Under the pieces are notes generated by a model, which was not told the origin of the DNA, did no database searches, and saw only the letters and a list, made by a program, of their open reading frames with translations. From Actinokineospora inagensis DSM 44258 (GTDB lineage Bacteria; Actinomycetota; Actinomycetes; Mycobacteriales; Pseudonocardiaceae): a DNA stretch of 64,000 nucleotides. Each line of letters begins with the position of its first letter. The first letter of the stretch is position 1. This document shows, in pieces, positions 47,358-56,290 of this stretch. The translations under genes were made by a program, and so were the position numbers. The stretch is from NCBI RefSeq assembly GCF_000482865.1, contig NZ_AXWW01000038.1:1-64000 (forward strand), read 5' to 3'.

Positions 47358-48992
47358 TCAGGCGACCGGCCCGGAGACCGACTTGACCTTCTGCGAGCCG
47401 TCGGCGGTGGCCAACGACTTGGCGTAGCGGACGGTGGACGTCGGGTTGGTCCGGTCGGCCAGGTAGTACCAGTCGGTCTGCACGCGCTGCGGGTTCACGT
47501 CGACCACCGAGTACCCGTGCGAGTCCAACTCGACGTACCGCACGTGCAGGTTGCCCACCTGGATCGCGGCCTCGGCGGCGACCGACACGGTGCGCGGGTC
47601 GACCTTGAGGATGTCGTCGATGTTGTCGCTGGTCACCGAGGTCGTCACGAACTCGACGGCGGCGGAGTTGCCGTTGTACCAGTAGCTCGACCGGTCGATC
47701 GGCACGTCCGCGCCCCACGACGAGTGGATGTCGCCGGTCAGGAAGACGGTGTTCTTGACCTTGTTGTCCTTCAGGTGCCCCAACAGTTCCTGCCGGTCCG
47801 CGGTGTACCCGTCCCACGCGTCGGCGTTGGCGGCGACACTCCCGATCGGCAGGCCGAGCAGGGAACCCAACGCCTCCAGGAACTTCGACTCCACACTGCC
47901 CAGCGAGATCGGCGTGATCATCACCGAGTTGCCGACCAGCTTCCAGCGGGCGTCCGTGCCGGACAGGCCGCTCTTGAGCCACTCCATCTGCGGGTCACCG
48001 GTGATGGTCCGGCTCGGGTCGCCCGCGTTCCCGCTGGACGCGGTCACCTGCTTGGACCGGTAGCTGCGCAGGTCCAAAAGGGACAGTTCGGCGAGCTTGC
48101 CCCACCGGAACCGCCGGTAGATCTCGCCGTTCGCGCCCTGCCGCACCGGCATCCACTCGAAGTACGCCTGCCGCGCGTTGGCCTTGCGCACGTTCCAGTC
48201 GCCCTCGTTGGGCTGGTGGTTCTCCGCGCCGCCGGACCAGGTGTCGTTGGCGTACTCGTGGTCGTCCCAGGTGATGAACCAGGGCTGTCCGGCGTGCAGG
48301 GCCTGCAGGTCCGGGTCGGTCTTGTACTGGGCGTGCCGCCGCCGGTAGTCCGACAGCGAGAGGATCTCGGTGGTCGGGTCGTGCGGGCGGACCGTCACGC
48401 CACGGGCCCCGTAACCGCCGACCTGGTACTCGTAGATGTAGTCGCCGACGTGCAGCACGCCGTCCAGGTCGGTGCGGGCCGCGAGGTGCCGGTACGCGGA
48501 GAAGTACCCGGCCTGCCAGTTGGAGCAGGACACCAGGCCCAGCCGCAGCTTGGTCACGTCGGCGTTCACCGCGGGCGCGGTGCGGGTGCGGCCCGTGCCG
48601 GAACGAACTCCGTCGAGGGTGAACCGGTAGTAGTAGGTGGTCGCGGGGTTCAGGCCGCCGACGGCGACCTTGACGGTGTGGTCGCGGTCGGGTCCGGTGG
48701 TGGTGGCGCCGGACTGGACGACCGAGGCGAACCCGGTGTCGGTGGCGACCTCCCAGCGGACCTGGACGGTCGGGCCCGCGCCGGAACCCGGCGTCGACTC
48801 GGGGGTCGGGGTGACGCGGGTCCAGAGCAGGATCCCGTCCGGCAGCGGGTCACCGGAGGCGACCCCGTGCGCGAACTGGGGTGCGGCGGCAGCGGCGGTG
48901 GCGGTGGTGATGGCGGCGGGGACCAGCAGCGCGCCACCGGCGACCGCGGCGGACTTCAGGAGGACGCGGCGGTTGGGCGTGGTGGGAGTCAC
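47358..48992 (-). CDS. phoD: Alkaline phosphatase D / phosphodiesterase (PhoD family), Tat-exported
   Basis: Secreted Ca/Fe-dependent phosphodiesterase for phosphate scavenging. 544 aa. A Tat signal (NRRVLLKSAAVAGGALL) ends in a run of alanines. The N-terminal PhoD_N domain (FAHGVASGDPLPDGILLWTR) precedes the metallophosphatase domain: LVSCSNWQAGYF near 155, HVGDYIYEY near 180, TWDDHEYANDTW near 240, and LTGDIHSSWGAD near 420 supply metal ligands. GTG 48992 has GGCAGG upstream. Confidence 0.9.
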   Translation of the reverse strand: MTPTTPNRRVLLKSAAVAGGALLVPAAITTATAAAAAPQFAHGVASGDPLPDGILLWTRVTPTPESTPGSGAGPTVQVRWEVATDTGFASVVQSGATTTGPDRDHTVKVAVGGLNPATTYYYRFTLDGVRSGTGRTRTAPAVNADVTKLRLGLVSCSNWQAGYFSAYRHLAARTDLDGVLHVGDYIYEYQVGGYGARGVTVRPHDPTTEILSLSDYRRRHAQYKTDPDLQALHAGQPWFITWDDHEYANDTWSGGAENHQPNEGDWNVRKANARQAYFEWMPVRQGANGEIYRRFRWGKLAELSLLDLRSYRSKQVTASSGNAGDPSRTITGDPQMEWLKSGLSGTDARWKLVGNSVMITPISLGSVESKFLEALGSLLGLPIGSVAANADAWDGYTADRQELLGHLKDNKVKNTVFLTGDIHSSWGADVPIDRSSYWYNGNSAAVEFVTTSVTSDNIDDILKVDPRTVSVAAEAAIQVGNLHVRYVELDSHGYSVVDVNPQRVQTDWYYLADRTNPTSTVRYAKSLATADGSQKVKSVSGPVA

Positions 48993-49131
48993 GCCTGCCA
49001 GTGATACACCGGGAAGGTAAGTGTCACAGCTACTGCCCGGGTGAACATCCAGGGAAATGCGCCTTGACACCCGTCCACCCGCATCCTTAACCTAATGGTT
49101 CTGAAACGCACAGGTTATGGAGGTGGCCGGG

Positions 49132-49461
49132 GTGACCGACCAGCTCAGCGCCGTGTTCGCCGCCCTCGCCGACCCGACCCGCCGGGCGATCCTGGCCCGG
49201 TTGCGCGACGGTGAGGCGACCGTGGCCGAGTTGGCCGAGCCGTTCGCGATGTCCCAGCCCGCCGTGTCCAAGCACCTGAAGGTGCTGGAGCAGGCCGGGT
49301 TGATCTCGCGGACCCGGCGGGCCACGGCTCGGTTGAGCCACCTGGAGGCGGGCCCGCTGCGCGCGGCCCGCGACTGGCTGGCCGACTACCGCGCGTACTG
49401 GCGGGAGAGCCACGACCGCCTCGACGACCTGCTGACCCAGTTGAAGGAGAACGAACGATGA
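49132..49461 (+). CDS. ArsR family winged-helix regulator
   Basis: 109 aa. FAALADPTRRAILARLRDGE near residue 8, then the recognition helix in FAMSQPAVSKHLKVLEQAGL. No metal-binding cysteines, as in the ArsR subgroup paired with SRPBCC/AHSA1 genes. GGAGG lies 8-9 nt before GTG 49132; ATG 49117 is an alternative. Overlaps the next gene (ATGA). Confidence 0.88.
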   Translation: MTDQLSAVFAALADPTRRAILARLRDGEATVAELAEPFAMSQPAVSKHLKVLEQAGLISRTRRATARLSHLEAGPLRAARDWLADYRAYWRESHDRLDDLLTQLKENER

Positions 49462-49931
49462 GCGAGACCGTCATCACCGCCAAGGCCGACAGCCCGTACG
49501 TCGAGATCACCCGCGAGTTCGACGCGCCCGCCGAGCTGGTGTTCCGCGCCTACACCGAACCCGACCTGGTCGCCCAGTGGCTCGGCCCGCGCAGGCTGAC
49601 CATGAAGGTCGACCGTTGGGACGCCACACACTCCGGCGGCTACCGCTACCTGCACGTCGACCCCAACGGCAATCAGTACGGCTTCCGCGGTGTCTTCCAC
49701 GGCACCCCGTCGGTCGCCGACGGCATCACCCAGACCTTCGAGTTCGAGGGCATGCCAGGGGACATCGCCCTCGAACGGGTGCGGTTCACCGAGGTCGACG
49801 GCCGCACCACGGTGCACGCCGTGAGCGTCGGCTTCTCCATCGAGGCCCGCGACCAGCACATCGCCAACGGGATGGAACAGGGCGCCCGCGAGTCCTACGA
49901 CCGGTTGGCCGAACTGCTGGCCACGCTGTAA
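49458..49931 (+). CDS. SRPBCC (AHSA1-like) domain protein
   Basis: 157 aa. EITREFDAPAELVFRAYTEP near residue 14 and VAQWLGPRRLTMKVDRWD near 36 are the usual AHSA1/SRPBCC opening, with GGYRYLHVDPNG near 60. These proteins bind hydrophobic ligands; the ArsR-SRPBCC gene pair is common and of unclear function. Confidence 0.88.
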   Translation: MSETVITAKADSPYVEITREFDAPAELVFRAYTEPDLVAQWLGPRRLTMKVDRWDATHSGGYRYLHVDPNGNQYGFRGVFHGTPSVADGITQTFEFEGMPGDIALERVRFTEVDGRTTVHAVSVGFSIEARDQHIANGMEQGARESYDRLAELLATL

Positions 49932-49937
49932 TAGCCT
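49932..49937 (+). promoter_or_regulatory. -10 box (TAGCCT) for the leaderless PPOX gene
   Basis: TAGCCT directly follows the SRPBCC stop codon; 7 nt later is the ATG at 49945. No Shine-Dalgarno sequence. Confidence 0.5.
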
Positions 49938-49944
49938 GGACCCC

Positions 49945-50316
49945 ATGGACCCCGCCCTCGGCGACGGCAAGTACCTGCTGGTGACCACCTACCGGCGCGA
50001 CGGCACCGCCGTGCCGACCCCGGTGTGGGTGGCCCGCGACGGCGCCGACCTGGTCGCCTGGACGGTGCGCGACTCGGGCAAGGTCAAGCGGATCCGCGCG
50101 GGGTGCCGGGTCGAGGTCGGCCCGTGCGACGTGCGCGGCCGCCCGCTCGGCGAGTCGTCGACGGTCAAGGCCCGGCTGCTCGACGCCGCCGACACCGACC
50201 GCGTCCGCAAGCTCATCCAACGCAAGTACGGCGTCGTCGGCTGGTTCGTGGTGCGCGGCAGCCTGCTGCGCCGCGGTCGCGACGGCACCATCGGAATCGC
50301 GTTCACGTCCGAATAG
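49945..50316 (+). CDS. PPOX class F420-dependent oxidoreductase
   Basis: 123 aa split beta-barrel. YLLVTTYRRDGTAVPTPVWV near residue 10 and WTVRDSGKVKRIRAGCRVEV near 39 are typical of the F420/flavin-binding PPOX group (Rv-type short proteins). The substrate is unknown. The message is likely leaderless. Confidence 0.85.
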   Translation: MDPALGDGKYLLVTTYRRDGTAVPTPVWVARDGADLVAWTVRDSGKVKRIRAGCRVEVGPCDVRGRPLGESSTVKARLLDAADTDRVRKLIQRKYGVVGWFVVRGSLLRRGRDGTIGIAFTSE

Positions 50317-50376
50317 CGACCACAGTGGACTCCGTTTACCGTGGCACCTGTCTTTCCACTGTGGACAGGAGCCGCC

Positions 50377-50775
50377 ATGAAGGTCCTCGCCGCCGCCGTC
50401 GCCACCGTGCTCCTCACCGCCGCACCCGCCCGCGCCGATGACGGGTTCACGGTCGCGGTGTCATCCGATCAAGCGGACTTCGCCTACCCGTCCGGCGCCC
50501 TGCGGGTAGTGGTCGACTACTCCTGCGCCGAGAACGACCCCATCACCATCGGCGTCGAAGCCGACAGCGCAGGCGTCCACGGCGAAGGCGCCGTCTTCGA
50601 CCTGCCCTGCCCGGCCACCGACCAGCGAACTCCCATCACCCTCACCCCCTTCGGCGGCGAGTCCTTCCAACCCGGCAACCCGATCAGCCTCGGCACCAGG
50701 ATGTACCAGCAAACCGGCGGCCGACCGGTCAAGGTCGCGGACAACTCCCAGAACCTCTTCCCAACCTGCCGCTGA
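50377..50775 (+). CDS. Small secreted protein, unknown
   Basis: 132 aa. Sec signal peptide MKVLAAAVATVLLTAAPARA with cleavage after residue 20. The mature part is beta-rich with three cysteines (near 48, 71 and 131). AGGAG lies 5 nt before the ATG. No family recognised. Confidence 0.65.
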   Translation: MKVLAAAVATVLLTAAPARADDGFTVAVSSDQADFAYPSGALRVVVDYSCAENDPITIGVEADSAGVHGEGAVFDLPCPATDQRTPITLTPFGGESFQPGNPISLGTRMYQQTGGRPVKVADNSQNLFPTCR

Positions 50776-50814
50776 CCCCTTCCGCCAACCCGTGGCGCCG
50801 GCACACCCGCAGTC

Positions 50815-50923
50815 AAGATCAAAGCGACCTGAGCAGCCCCCGATTCCAGCCTAGTGGCCGACACCGACCGAACGGACCACTCGTCCGGCAGGCTGTGAAC
50901 ACCTCGGCACGGTGTGGATGACA
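50815..50923 (-). repeat. Composite dispersed element, inverted copy
   Basis: On the minus strand TCATCCACA starts at 50923 and TAGGCTGGAATCGGGGGC at 50853 (70 bp apart), followed by TGCTCAGG and TTTGATCTT. It points away from the copy at 51301. Confidence 0.6.
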
Positions 50924-50960
50924 CGCCCTGGCCCGTGCACCACGACGAGAGGTGTGGACT

Positions 50961-51337
50961 GTTCGCCCACATCCCCCGCGCCAACCCGCAGAAAATGCGG
51001 ACCATTCGCCCTCATCCCTCACGCCGATCGACAGCAGATGTGGACAGTCCACCCACATCTCCCACGCCGATCGACAACAGATGCGGACCGCTCACCCACA
51101 CCCCTCAAGCCGATCGACAAACGTGGACCGTTAGCCCACATCCTCCACGCCGATCGACAACAGATGCGGACCGTTCGCCCACATCCCTCACGCCCATCCA
51201 CAAACGTGGACCGTTAGCCCACATCCTCCACGCCGATCGACAACAGATGCGGACTGTCCACCCAGATCTCCCGTGCCCATCGACGGCAGGTGTAGACCGT
51301 TTGTCCACATCCTCCGTACCCGTCCACCGGCATTTCC
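50961..51337. repeat. Tandem array of about nine 40-44 bp units
   Basis: Units read GTTCGCCCACATCCCTCACG, then CCGATCGACAACAGATGCGGACC, with two sizes (40 and 43-44 bp) partly alternating. The last unit contains TTGTCCACATC, the box of the composite element at 51301. The whole 50776-51447 interval has no convincing gene; it lies between convergent genes, and composite elements point outward at each end. Confidence 0.8.
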
Positions 51338-51403
51338 GCGGCGCGGTTTCCGTTGGCGCCCAGCACTAGGCTGGAATCGGGGGCTGCTCACCGCCGTTGA
51401 TCA
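51301..51403 (+). repeat. Composite dispersed element, direct copy
   Basis: TTGTCCACA at 51301 and TAGGCTGGAATCGGGGGC at 51367 (66 bp apart), then TGCTCACC and GTTGATCAT. Confidence 0.7.
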
Positions 51404-51447
51404 TGGCCGACCGTCGGTGCTCGGGGTCCGCTGTGGACAGTCAGCCG

Positions 51448-52188
51448 CTAGTCGAGGGTGACGCCGAGGCAATCGGGGAGGTGGACGCGGCCTGCGGGGG
51501 TCAGGTGGATCACGCGGGGGGTGGAGCCGTGCCGGATCCAGTCGAGGGTGTGCAGGCGGGTGGTGATGGCGGCGCCGAGGGCGCCCGCGAGGTGGTGGCG
51601 GCGTTCGGTCCAGTCGACGCAGTAGCGGACGAGGGGGCGGCGGGTGGTGGGGATCTGCACGCCGAGGGCGGTCAGCGCGGTGGCGCCGGACGGGGTCAGT
51701 TCGTAGTGGATGTCGGTGCCGGGGGCGGATTCGCGGTCCAGGACGGCGCGGTCGGGGTGGTGCAGGCCGTCGCCGCCGGTGAGGTGGCCGCGGTCGAGGA
51801 GGGCGCGCATCAGGCGGACGCCGAGGTCGCCCGCGAGGTGGTCGTAACAGGTGCGGGACCGGCGGAGGGCGGCGACGCGGGTGCTCTGCCGCAGGGAGCG
51901 GACCGGCAGCGGCGCGGCCAGGGCAGCGAGGGCTTCGAGGGCGGCGGCGACCTCGGGCCGGGCGAGGCGGTAGCGGCGGGTGCGGCCGGCGCGGACGACC
52001 GTCACCAGCCGCGCGTCGACGAGTTTCGCGAGGTGGGCGCTGGCGGTGGACGCCCCGATCCCGGCCTCGGCGGCGAGGGCCGACCCGGTGCTGGGTCGGC
52101 CGTCGCAGAGGGTTTTGAGGATGAGGGCGCGGGAGTTGTCGGCGATCAGGGCCGCCACGCTCGCGATGTCCGGGTCCACCGGCACCAC
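51448..52188 (-). CDS. Winged-helix (ArsR-type) transcriptional regulator
   Basis: 246 aa. The N-terminal HTH (ALILKTLCDGRPSTGSALAA near residue 21, then ASTASAHLAKLVDARLV) is ArsR-like; the long C-terminal part includes a second winged-helix-like segment (VRLMRALLDRGHLTG near 125). Divergent from an MFS exporter gene 56 bp away, so probably its repressor. The exact start among GTGs at 52188, 52185 and 52179 is unclear. Confidence 0.8.
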   Translation of the reverse strand: MVPVDPDIASVAALIADNSRALILKTLCDGRPSTGSALAAEAGIGASTASAHLAKLVDARLVTVVRAGRTRRYRLARPEVAAALEALAALAAPLPVRSLRQSTRVAALRRSRTCYDHLAGDLGVRLMRALLDRGHLTGGDGLHHPDRAVLDRESAPGTDIHYELTPSGATALTALGVQIPTTRRPLVRYCVDWTERRHHLAGALGAAITTRLHTLDWIRHGSTPRVIHLTPAGRVHLPDCLGVTLD

Positions 52189-52244
52189 GGTAGGCCGAGG
52201 ACACTTCGCCGGGCAACGAAGTTTCCGGGTCGCAGACTCGGGGC

Positions 52245-53574
52245 ATGCGCGACCGACCGTTGTTGGCGTTGAGCCTGGGCTACTTCCTCGTCATGTTGGA
52301 CGTGACCGTGGTGACGGTCGCGGTGCCGGACATCCAGCGGTCGCTCGGTGCGAGCCCGTCCGCCGTGCAGTGGGTGGTGGACGGGTACAGCACGGTGTTC
52401 GCGGCGCTGTTGCTGTTCGGCGGCGGCCTGGGCGACCGGGTCGGACACCGGCGGGTGTTCCTCGCCGGGCTCGGGGTGTTCGCGGCGGCGTCGGTGGTGT
52501 GCGCGGCGGCGGCCGGTCCCGGGATGGTCGTGCTCGGGCGGCTGCTGCAGGGGGTCGGCGCGGCGGCGATGGTGCCGACGTCGTTGGCGCTGGTGGCGGC
52601 GGCCCACCCGGACCGGGAGCGGCGGGCCCGCGCGCTGGGGGTGTGGGCCGGTGTGTCGGCGGTGGCGTTCGCGGCGGGGCCGGTGGTCGGTGGGGTGCTG
52701 GTGTCGGGGCCGGGGTGGCGCGCGGTGTTCTGGGTCAACGTGCCGGTCGCGGTGGCCGCCTGGCACCTGACCCGCCTGCACGTGCCCACCCCGGAGAACC
52801 GCGAGGTCGGCAGGATGGACGTGGTGGGCCAGGTCTTGGCGGTCAGCGGGCTCACGTGCCTGGCGGGCGCGCTCAACGAAGCGGCGTACACACCGTCCAC
52901 AGTGGTCATGGCGGTGGTGGCCGTCGTCGCGCTGATCGGTTTCGTGGTGCGGGAGCGCGCGGCCGAGAACCCCCTGTTGCCACTGGGGTTGTTCCGCGAA
53001 CCGGGGTTCGTCGTCGCCACAGCCGTCGGCCTGCTGCTGAACATGGGCTACTACGGGATGCTGTTCCTCTCGACGCTGTACTTCCAGCAGCAACGCGGCT
53101 ACAGCGCGCTGGTGACGGGATTCGCGTTGCTGCCGACGGTGGGCCTGGCGTTGATCGGCGCGCCGCTGTCCGGACGGCTCACCGCCCGCCACGGGCCGTA
53201 CCGGGTCATGGCGGGGCGCGCTCACCCTTGGCGCGGTTGGCTTCCTCGGTTGGCTGGTCGCGGGCCCCACCACGCCGTACGTCCTGCTGGTCCCGGCGCT
53301 GGTCGCGACCGGCATCGCCACGCAGATGACGGTCCCCGCGGCGACGGCGGCGATCATCGAGTCGGCGCCGCCGGGTAACGCCGGGGTCGCGTCCGCGACG
53401 TTCCACGTCGCGCGGCAACTGGGCAACGCGGTGGGGGTGGCGTTGTTCGGCTCCCTCACCGCGGCCACCGATCTGACCACGGGGGTGCGCTGGTCGGCCG
53501 CGATCGCGGCGGTCGCGATGTCCGCCGCCGCGATCGCGGCCAGGCGATGGCGGCCTACGCCCGTGCCCGCGTGA
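52245..53574 (+). pseudogene. MFS drug exporter (DHA2 type), frameshifted
   Basis: The frame from 52245 reads SLGYFLVMLDVTVVTVAVPD, GRLLQGVGAAAMVPTSLALV and further helices, as in EmrB/QacA-type 14-helix exporters. Near 53211-53218 (GCGGGGCGCG) it shifts: the family-like sequence ALTLGAVGFLGWLV continues in another frame through TVPAATAAIIESAPPGNAG to the stop at 53574, while the first frame runs into Arg/Gly-rich noise to 53378. Removing one G from the GGGG run restores VMAGALTLG. It is either a recent frameshift or a homopolymer read error. Confidence 0.85.
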
Positions 53575-53641
53575 GGTCGCCGTGTCGCCTTTTCCAGTCG
53601 CTGTTGTGTGCACGTGCCGACGCCGAATGCAATTGGCGAGG

Positions 53642-54241
53642 TCAAGCGTGTTTCGATTCCCGACCGACCGATTTGGTCATCTTGTCCCTACTCCGCCTGC
53701 GAATGGCGCGGACTGTTCGGTCTACGTCGTTCAGCGACCGTTCAGCCAAGTGTGCGACCTCTTTCTTCTGGTAGCCACGGCTGATCATGTCGATCATCCA
53801 GATATCCGGCTCGCCCAGTGCACCGCAATCACGCAATACACTCGCGGCACTCACCTGGTCGAGCACGGAGTCGGCCGGATCACCCGGGTGTTCCGGCTGG
53901 AGAGTCGCCACGCGGCCGAGCCGTTGTTGTCCGGCCTCGATTATCGCCACCGCCTGACATCGTCGCCACACCGCCATGTCCAATAGCGAGTCGAATCCCC
54001 GGGGATAGAGGCGCGGCATCGTCATGACTGCTATGAAAACGTCGTGCACGATGTCGTCGGCGTGGTCCGGTAAACCGAAACGCGCGACCGACCCGCACAG
54101 CCGGGAACGTCTGCGCAGGCAGCGCCGCCAGGCCTGATCGGTGGTCATCAGCTCCTCGACCGCCCGTCTGCGTGCCTTTCCCGACGGGGAACCCGGTGGC
54201 GCGAGGGCGTTGGGGGCGGTGTAAACTGTCGATTCACCCAT
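53642..54241 (-). CDS. ECF sigma factor-like regulator
   Basis: 199 aa. A region 2-like segment HADDIVHDVFIAVMTMPRLY near residue 61 resembles ECF sigma region 2.2, and the C-terminal RGYQKKEVAHLAERSLNDVD near 158 looks like a region 4 helix-turn-helix. Both are diverged, so it may be an atypical sigma or a related HTH protein. The gene and the 580 bp upstream have visibly lower GC than their surroundings, suggesting transfer. I use ATG 54241, with GAGG just before it. Confidence 0.6.
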   Translation of the reverse strand: MGESTVYTAPNALAPPGSPSGKARRRAVEELMTTDQAWRRCLRRRSRLCGSVARFGLPDHADDIVHDVFIAVMTMPRLYPRGFDSLLDMAVWRRCQAVAIIEAGQQRLGRVATLQPEHPGDPADSVLDQVSAASVLRDCGALGEPDIWMIDMISRGYQKKEVAHLAERSLNDVDRTVRAIRRRSRDKMTKSVGRESKHA

Positions 54242-54820
54242 CGCCTCAGCCAACGCCCTCGCACCGGATTGGGCGTTCCCTGCAAACGCCCGAGACACGG
54301 ACTCCCGGTCGGCCCAACGCCATTCTGCCGACTCCGTGTCGATGACAATGCTGCTTGACGAGATCGAGCACCGCAATGGTTGCAATGGGAGCGGTGCCAC
54401 GGACTGCTCTTTTTGGCTGAACCTGCCGCACCGCGAAATGGGACTGCCGCAATACCTGCAAGATGCACCGCGCGGTATCGACGGGTGTTGCACTCCGCAC
54501 AGGAGCGGGGGTGAAATCCGCGGACACCGCATGCCGCTGTGGGCGCGAATCACCCCGGATCGTTGTCGTGGGCCCGGAAATGACCGAATAAGATGTGATG
54601 TGTGACACTTTTCACCCTTGTCACCATCTCGTTGGGCGCCGGGGACCGGGGCGTTTGTGGTCCTATGGTCGCAAGGCGCGAGCAGATCCTCCAGCGCGAT
54701 CACTCGATCGGCCGGGTGCCGCGGTGGATGACCGAGTACGCTTCGCCCCTTCGACGCCTGGAGTTCTCTCGGTCGTGACTACGACGCCAGGTCCGCGTTA
54801 ACCGAGGGAAAGCGCAGCGT
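54242..54820. other. Lower-GC intergenic region, no confident gene
   Basis: Divergent spacer between the sigma-like gene and the GAF-ANTAR pair. A plus-strand frame at 54336-54605 (89 aa, Cys-rich) lacks a ribosome-binding site and recognisable features. The promoters of both flanking genes must be here. Confidence 0.4.
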
Positions 54821-55552
54821 GTGGACTTCGACCACGACCGGGGCGGGCGGCACACCGACCTCATGGCTTGGCTCTCGACCGTGGTCGCGCGATCCGGGCG
54901 CGAACTGTCCCCGGATCTGCTGTGCGCCCTCGCCAGGGACCGGCTGGCGGTCGACGGAACGCTCGTCGTGATCAGTGTCGACCGGGCCGCGCCGTTCACC
55001 CACGCCACCGACGACGACGGCCGCCGCTTGGCCGAGCTGGAGCTGATCGCCGGTGAGGGACCCATGACGTCGGCGACGGAGACCGAGTCGCCGGTGCTGG
55101 TGCCGGACCTGTCGGCGCCCGCCGCGCGGAGCCGATGGCCGCTGTTCGGCCAACTCAACGAGGGGCTGGCCATCTCGGCCGTCTGCGCGTTCCCGATGGC
55201 CATCGGCATGGTCAAATTGGGGGCGTTCGGCATCCACCGCACCGCGGCGGGGCTACCGCCGGACCCGGTGCTGCGCGAGGCCCGGCGGTTCGCCAGGATC
55301 GCGATGGACCTGGTTGTCGCCGGGACCGCCCCGTTGACCACCCCGCAGATCCACCAGGCGACCGGCATGGTGGCCGTGCAGTTGGGCGTCGACGTGTCCA
55401 CCGCGTTCGCGAGCCTGCGCGCCAGGGCGTTCACCGACGGGCGCGCGGTGGCCGACCTGGCGGACGACGTCGTCGCCCGGCGGGTGCGGTTCGAGAACGA
55501 CGAGCACCACCCGAGATCCGAACCACCACAACGAGGAGATGAGTTGCCGTGA
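54821..55552 (+). CDS. GAF-ANTAR domain regulator
   Basis: 243 aa. A degenerate GAF domain (about 20-160) precedes an ANTAR RNA-binding domain: IHQATGMVAVQLGVDVSTAF near residue 184, then FASLRARAFTDGRAVADLAD. ANTAR proteins bind paired hairpins in nascent RNA to prevent termination. GTG start with GAGGGAAAG upstream. Overlaps the next gene (GTGA). Confidence 0.85.
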   Translation: MDFDHDRGGRHTDLMAWLSTVVARSGRELSPDLLCALARDRLAVDGTLVVISVDRAAPFTHATDDDGRRLAELELIAGEGPMTSATETESPVLVPDLSAPAARSRWPLFGQLNEGLAISAVCAFPMAIGMVKLGAFGIHRTAAGLPPDPVLREARRFARIAMDLVVAGTAPLTTPQIHQATGMVAVQLGVDVSTAFASLRARAFTDGRAVADLADDVVARRVRFENDEHHPRSEPPQRGDELP

Positions 55553-56265
55553 GACAGCAGCGTCTCGTGGAGACCTTCGTCGAGTTGGCGGACACGCTCG
55601 TCGCGGAGTTCGACGTCGTCGAGTTCCTGCACATGCTGGTCGAGCGCAGCATCGAGTTGCTGAGCGTGGACGCCGCGTCCATCCTGCTGGCCACCGCCGA
55701 CGGCGACCTGCACATGATCGCCAGCTCGAACGACGACGTCGGCAGGCTGGAGCGGTTCCAGGCGACCAGCGGCGAGGGCCCGTGCGTCACCGCCTACCGC
55801 ACCGGCGAGCCCGTCGCCCGCCCCGATCTCACCTTGGCGGACTCCGCCGAGGCGCGGTTCGCCGCGGCGGCGCTCAACTCCGGGTACCGCGCGGTCTTCG
55901 CGTTCCCGATGCGCCTGCGCAACGAGACCATCGGTTCGCTCAACCTGTTCCGCAGCAGCGCGGGCACGCTGGACGACCTCTCGGCGAGAACGGCGAAGGC
56001 GCTGGTGAGCGTGGCCACGATCGGGTTGCTGCAGGCGCGGTCCATCCGCAACCAGGAGGTGGTCGCCGAGCAGCTCCAGTACGCGCTCACCAGCCGGATC
56101 ACCATCGAGCAGGCCAAGGGCGTGCTGGCCGAACGGTACGGAGTGGACATCGCGAGCGCGTTCACCATGCTGCGCAGGCACGCCCGCGCCCGGGGCACCA
56201 GGTTGAGCGACCTCGCCCGGACCGTCGTCACCGACCCGACGTGGACCCCCGGCCCGATGGGCTGA
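55549..56265 (+). CDS. GAF-ANTAR domain regulator
   Basis: 238 aa. A clear GAF domain (about 12-160: FLHMLVERSIELLSVDAASI, ATSGEGPCVTAYRTGEPVA) and an ANTAR domain (ITIEQAKGVLAERYGVDIAS near 183, then AFTMLRRHARARGTRLSDLA). Unlike the preceding gene, the ANTAR core here keeps the usual I-E-Q-A-K-G. The two genes look like an ancient duplication and may form a heterodimer (inference). Confidence 0.9.
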   Translation: MRQQRLVETFVELADTLVAEFDVVEFLHMLVERSIELLSVDAASILLATADGDLHMIASSNDDVGRLERFQATSGEGPCVTAYRTGEPVARPDLTLADSAEARFAAAALNSGYRAVFAFPMRLRNETIGSLNLFRSSAGTLDDLSARTAKALVSVATIGLLQARSIRNQEVVAEQLQYALTSRITIEQAKGVLAERYGVDIASAFTMLRRHARARGTRLSDLARTVVTDPTWTPGPMG

Positions 56266-56290
56266 TCAGCGGGCCGGTTCGCGATCGGGG

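Noticed and set aside
50961-51337. Possible CRISPR array
   Set aside because: Units are contiguous 40-44 bp tandem repeats without unique spacers, and no cas gene is near.
54336-54605. 89-codon Cys-rich plus-strand frame
   Set aside because: No ribosome-binding site, no -10 box at leaderless distance and no recognisable family; left as non-coding, low certainty.
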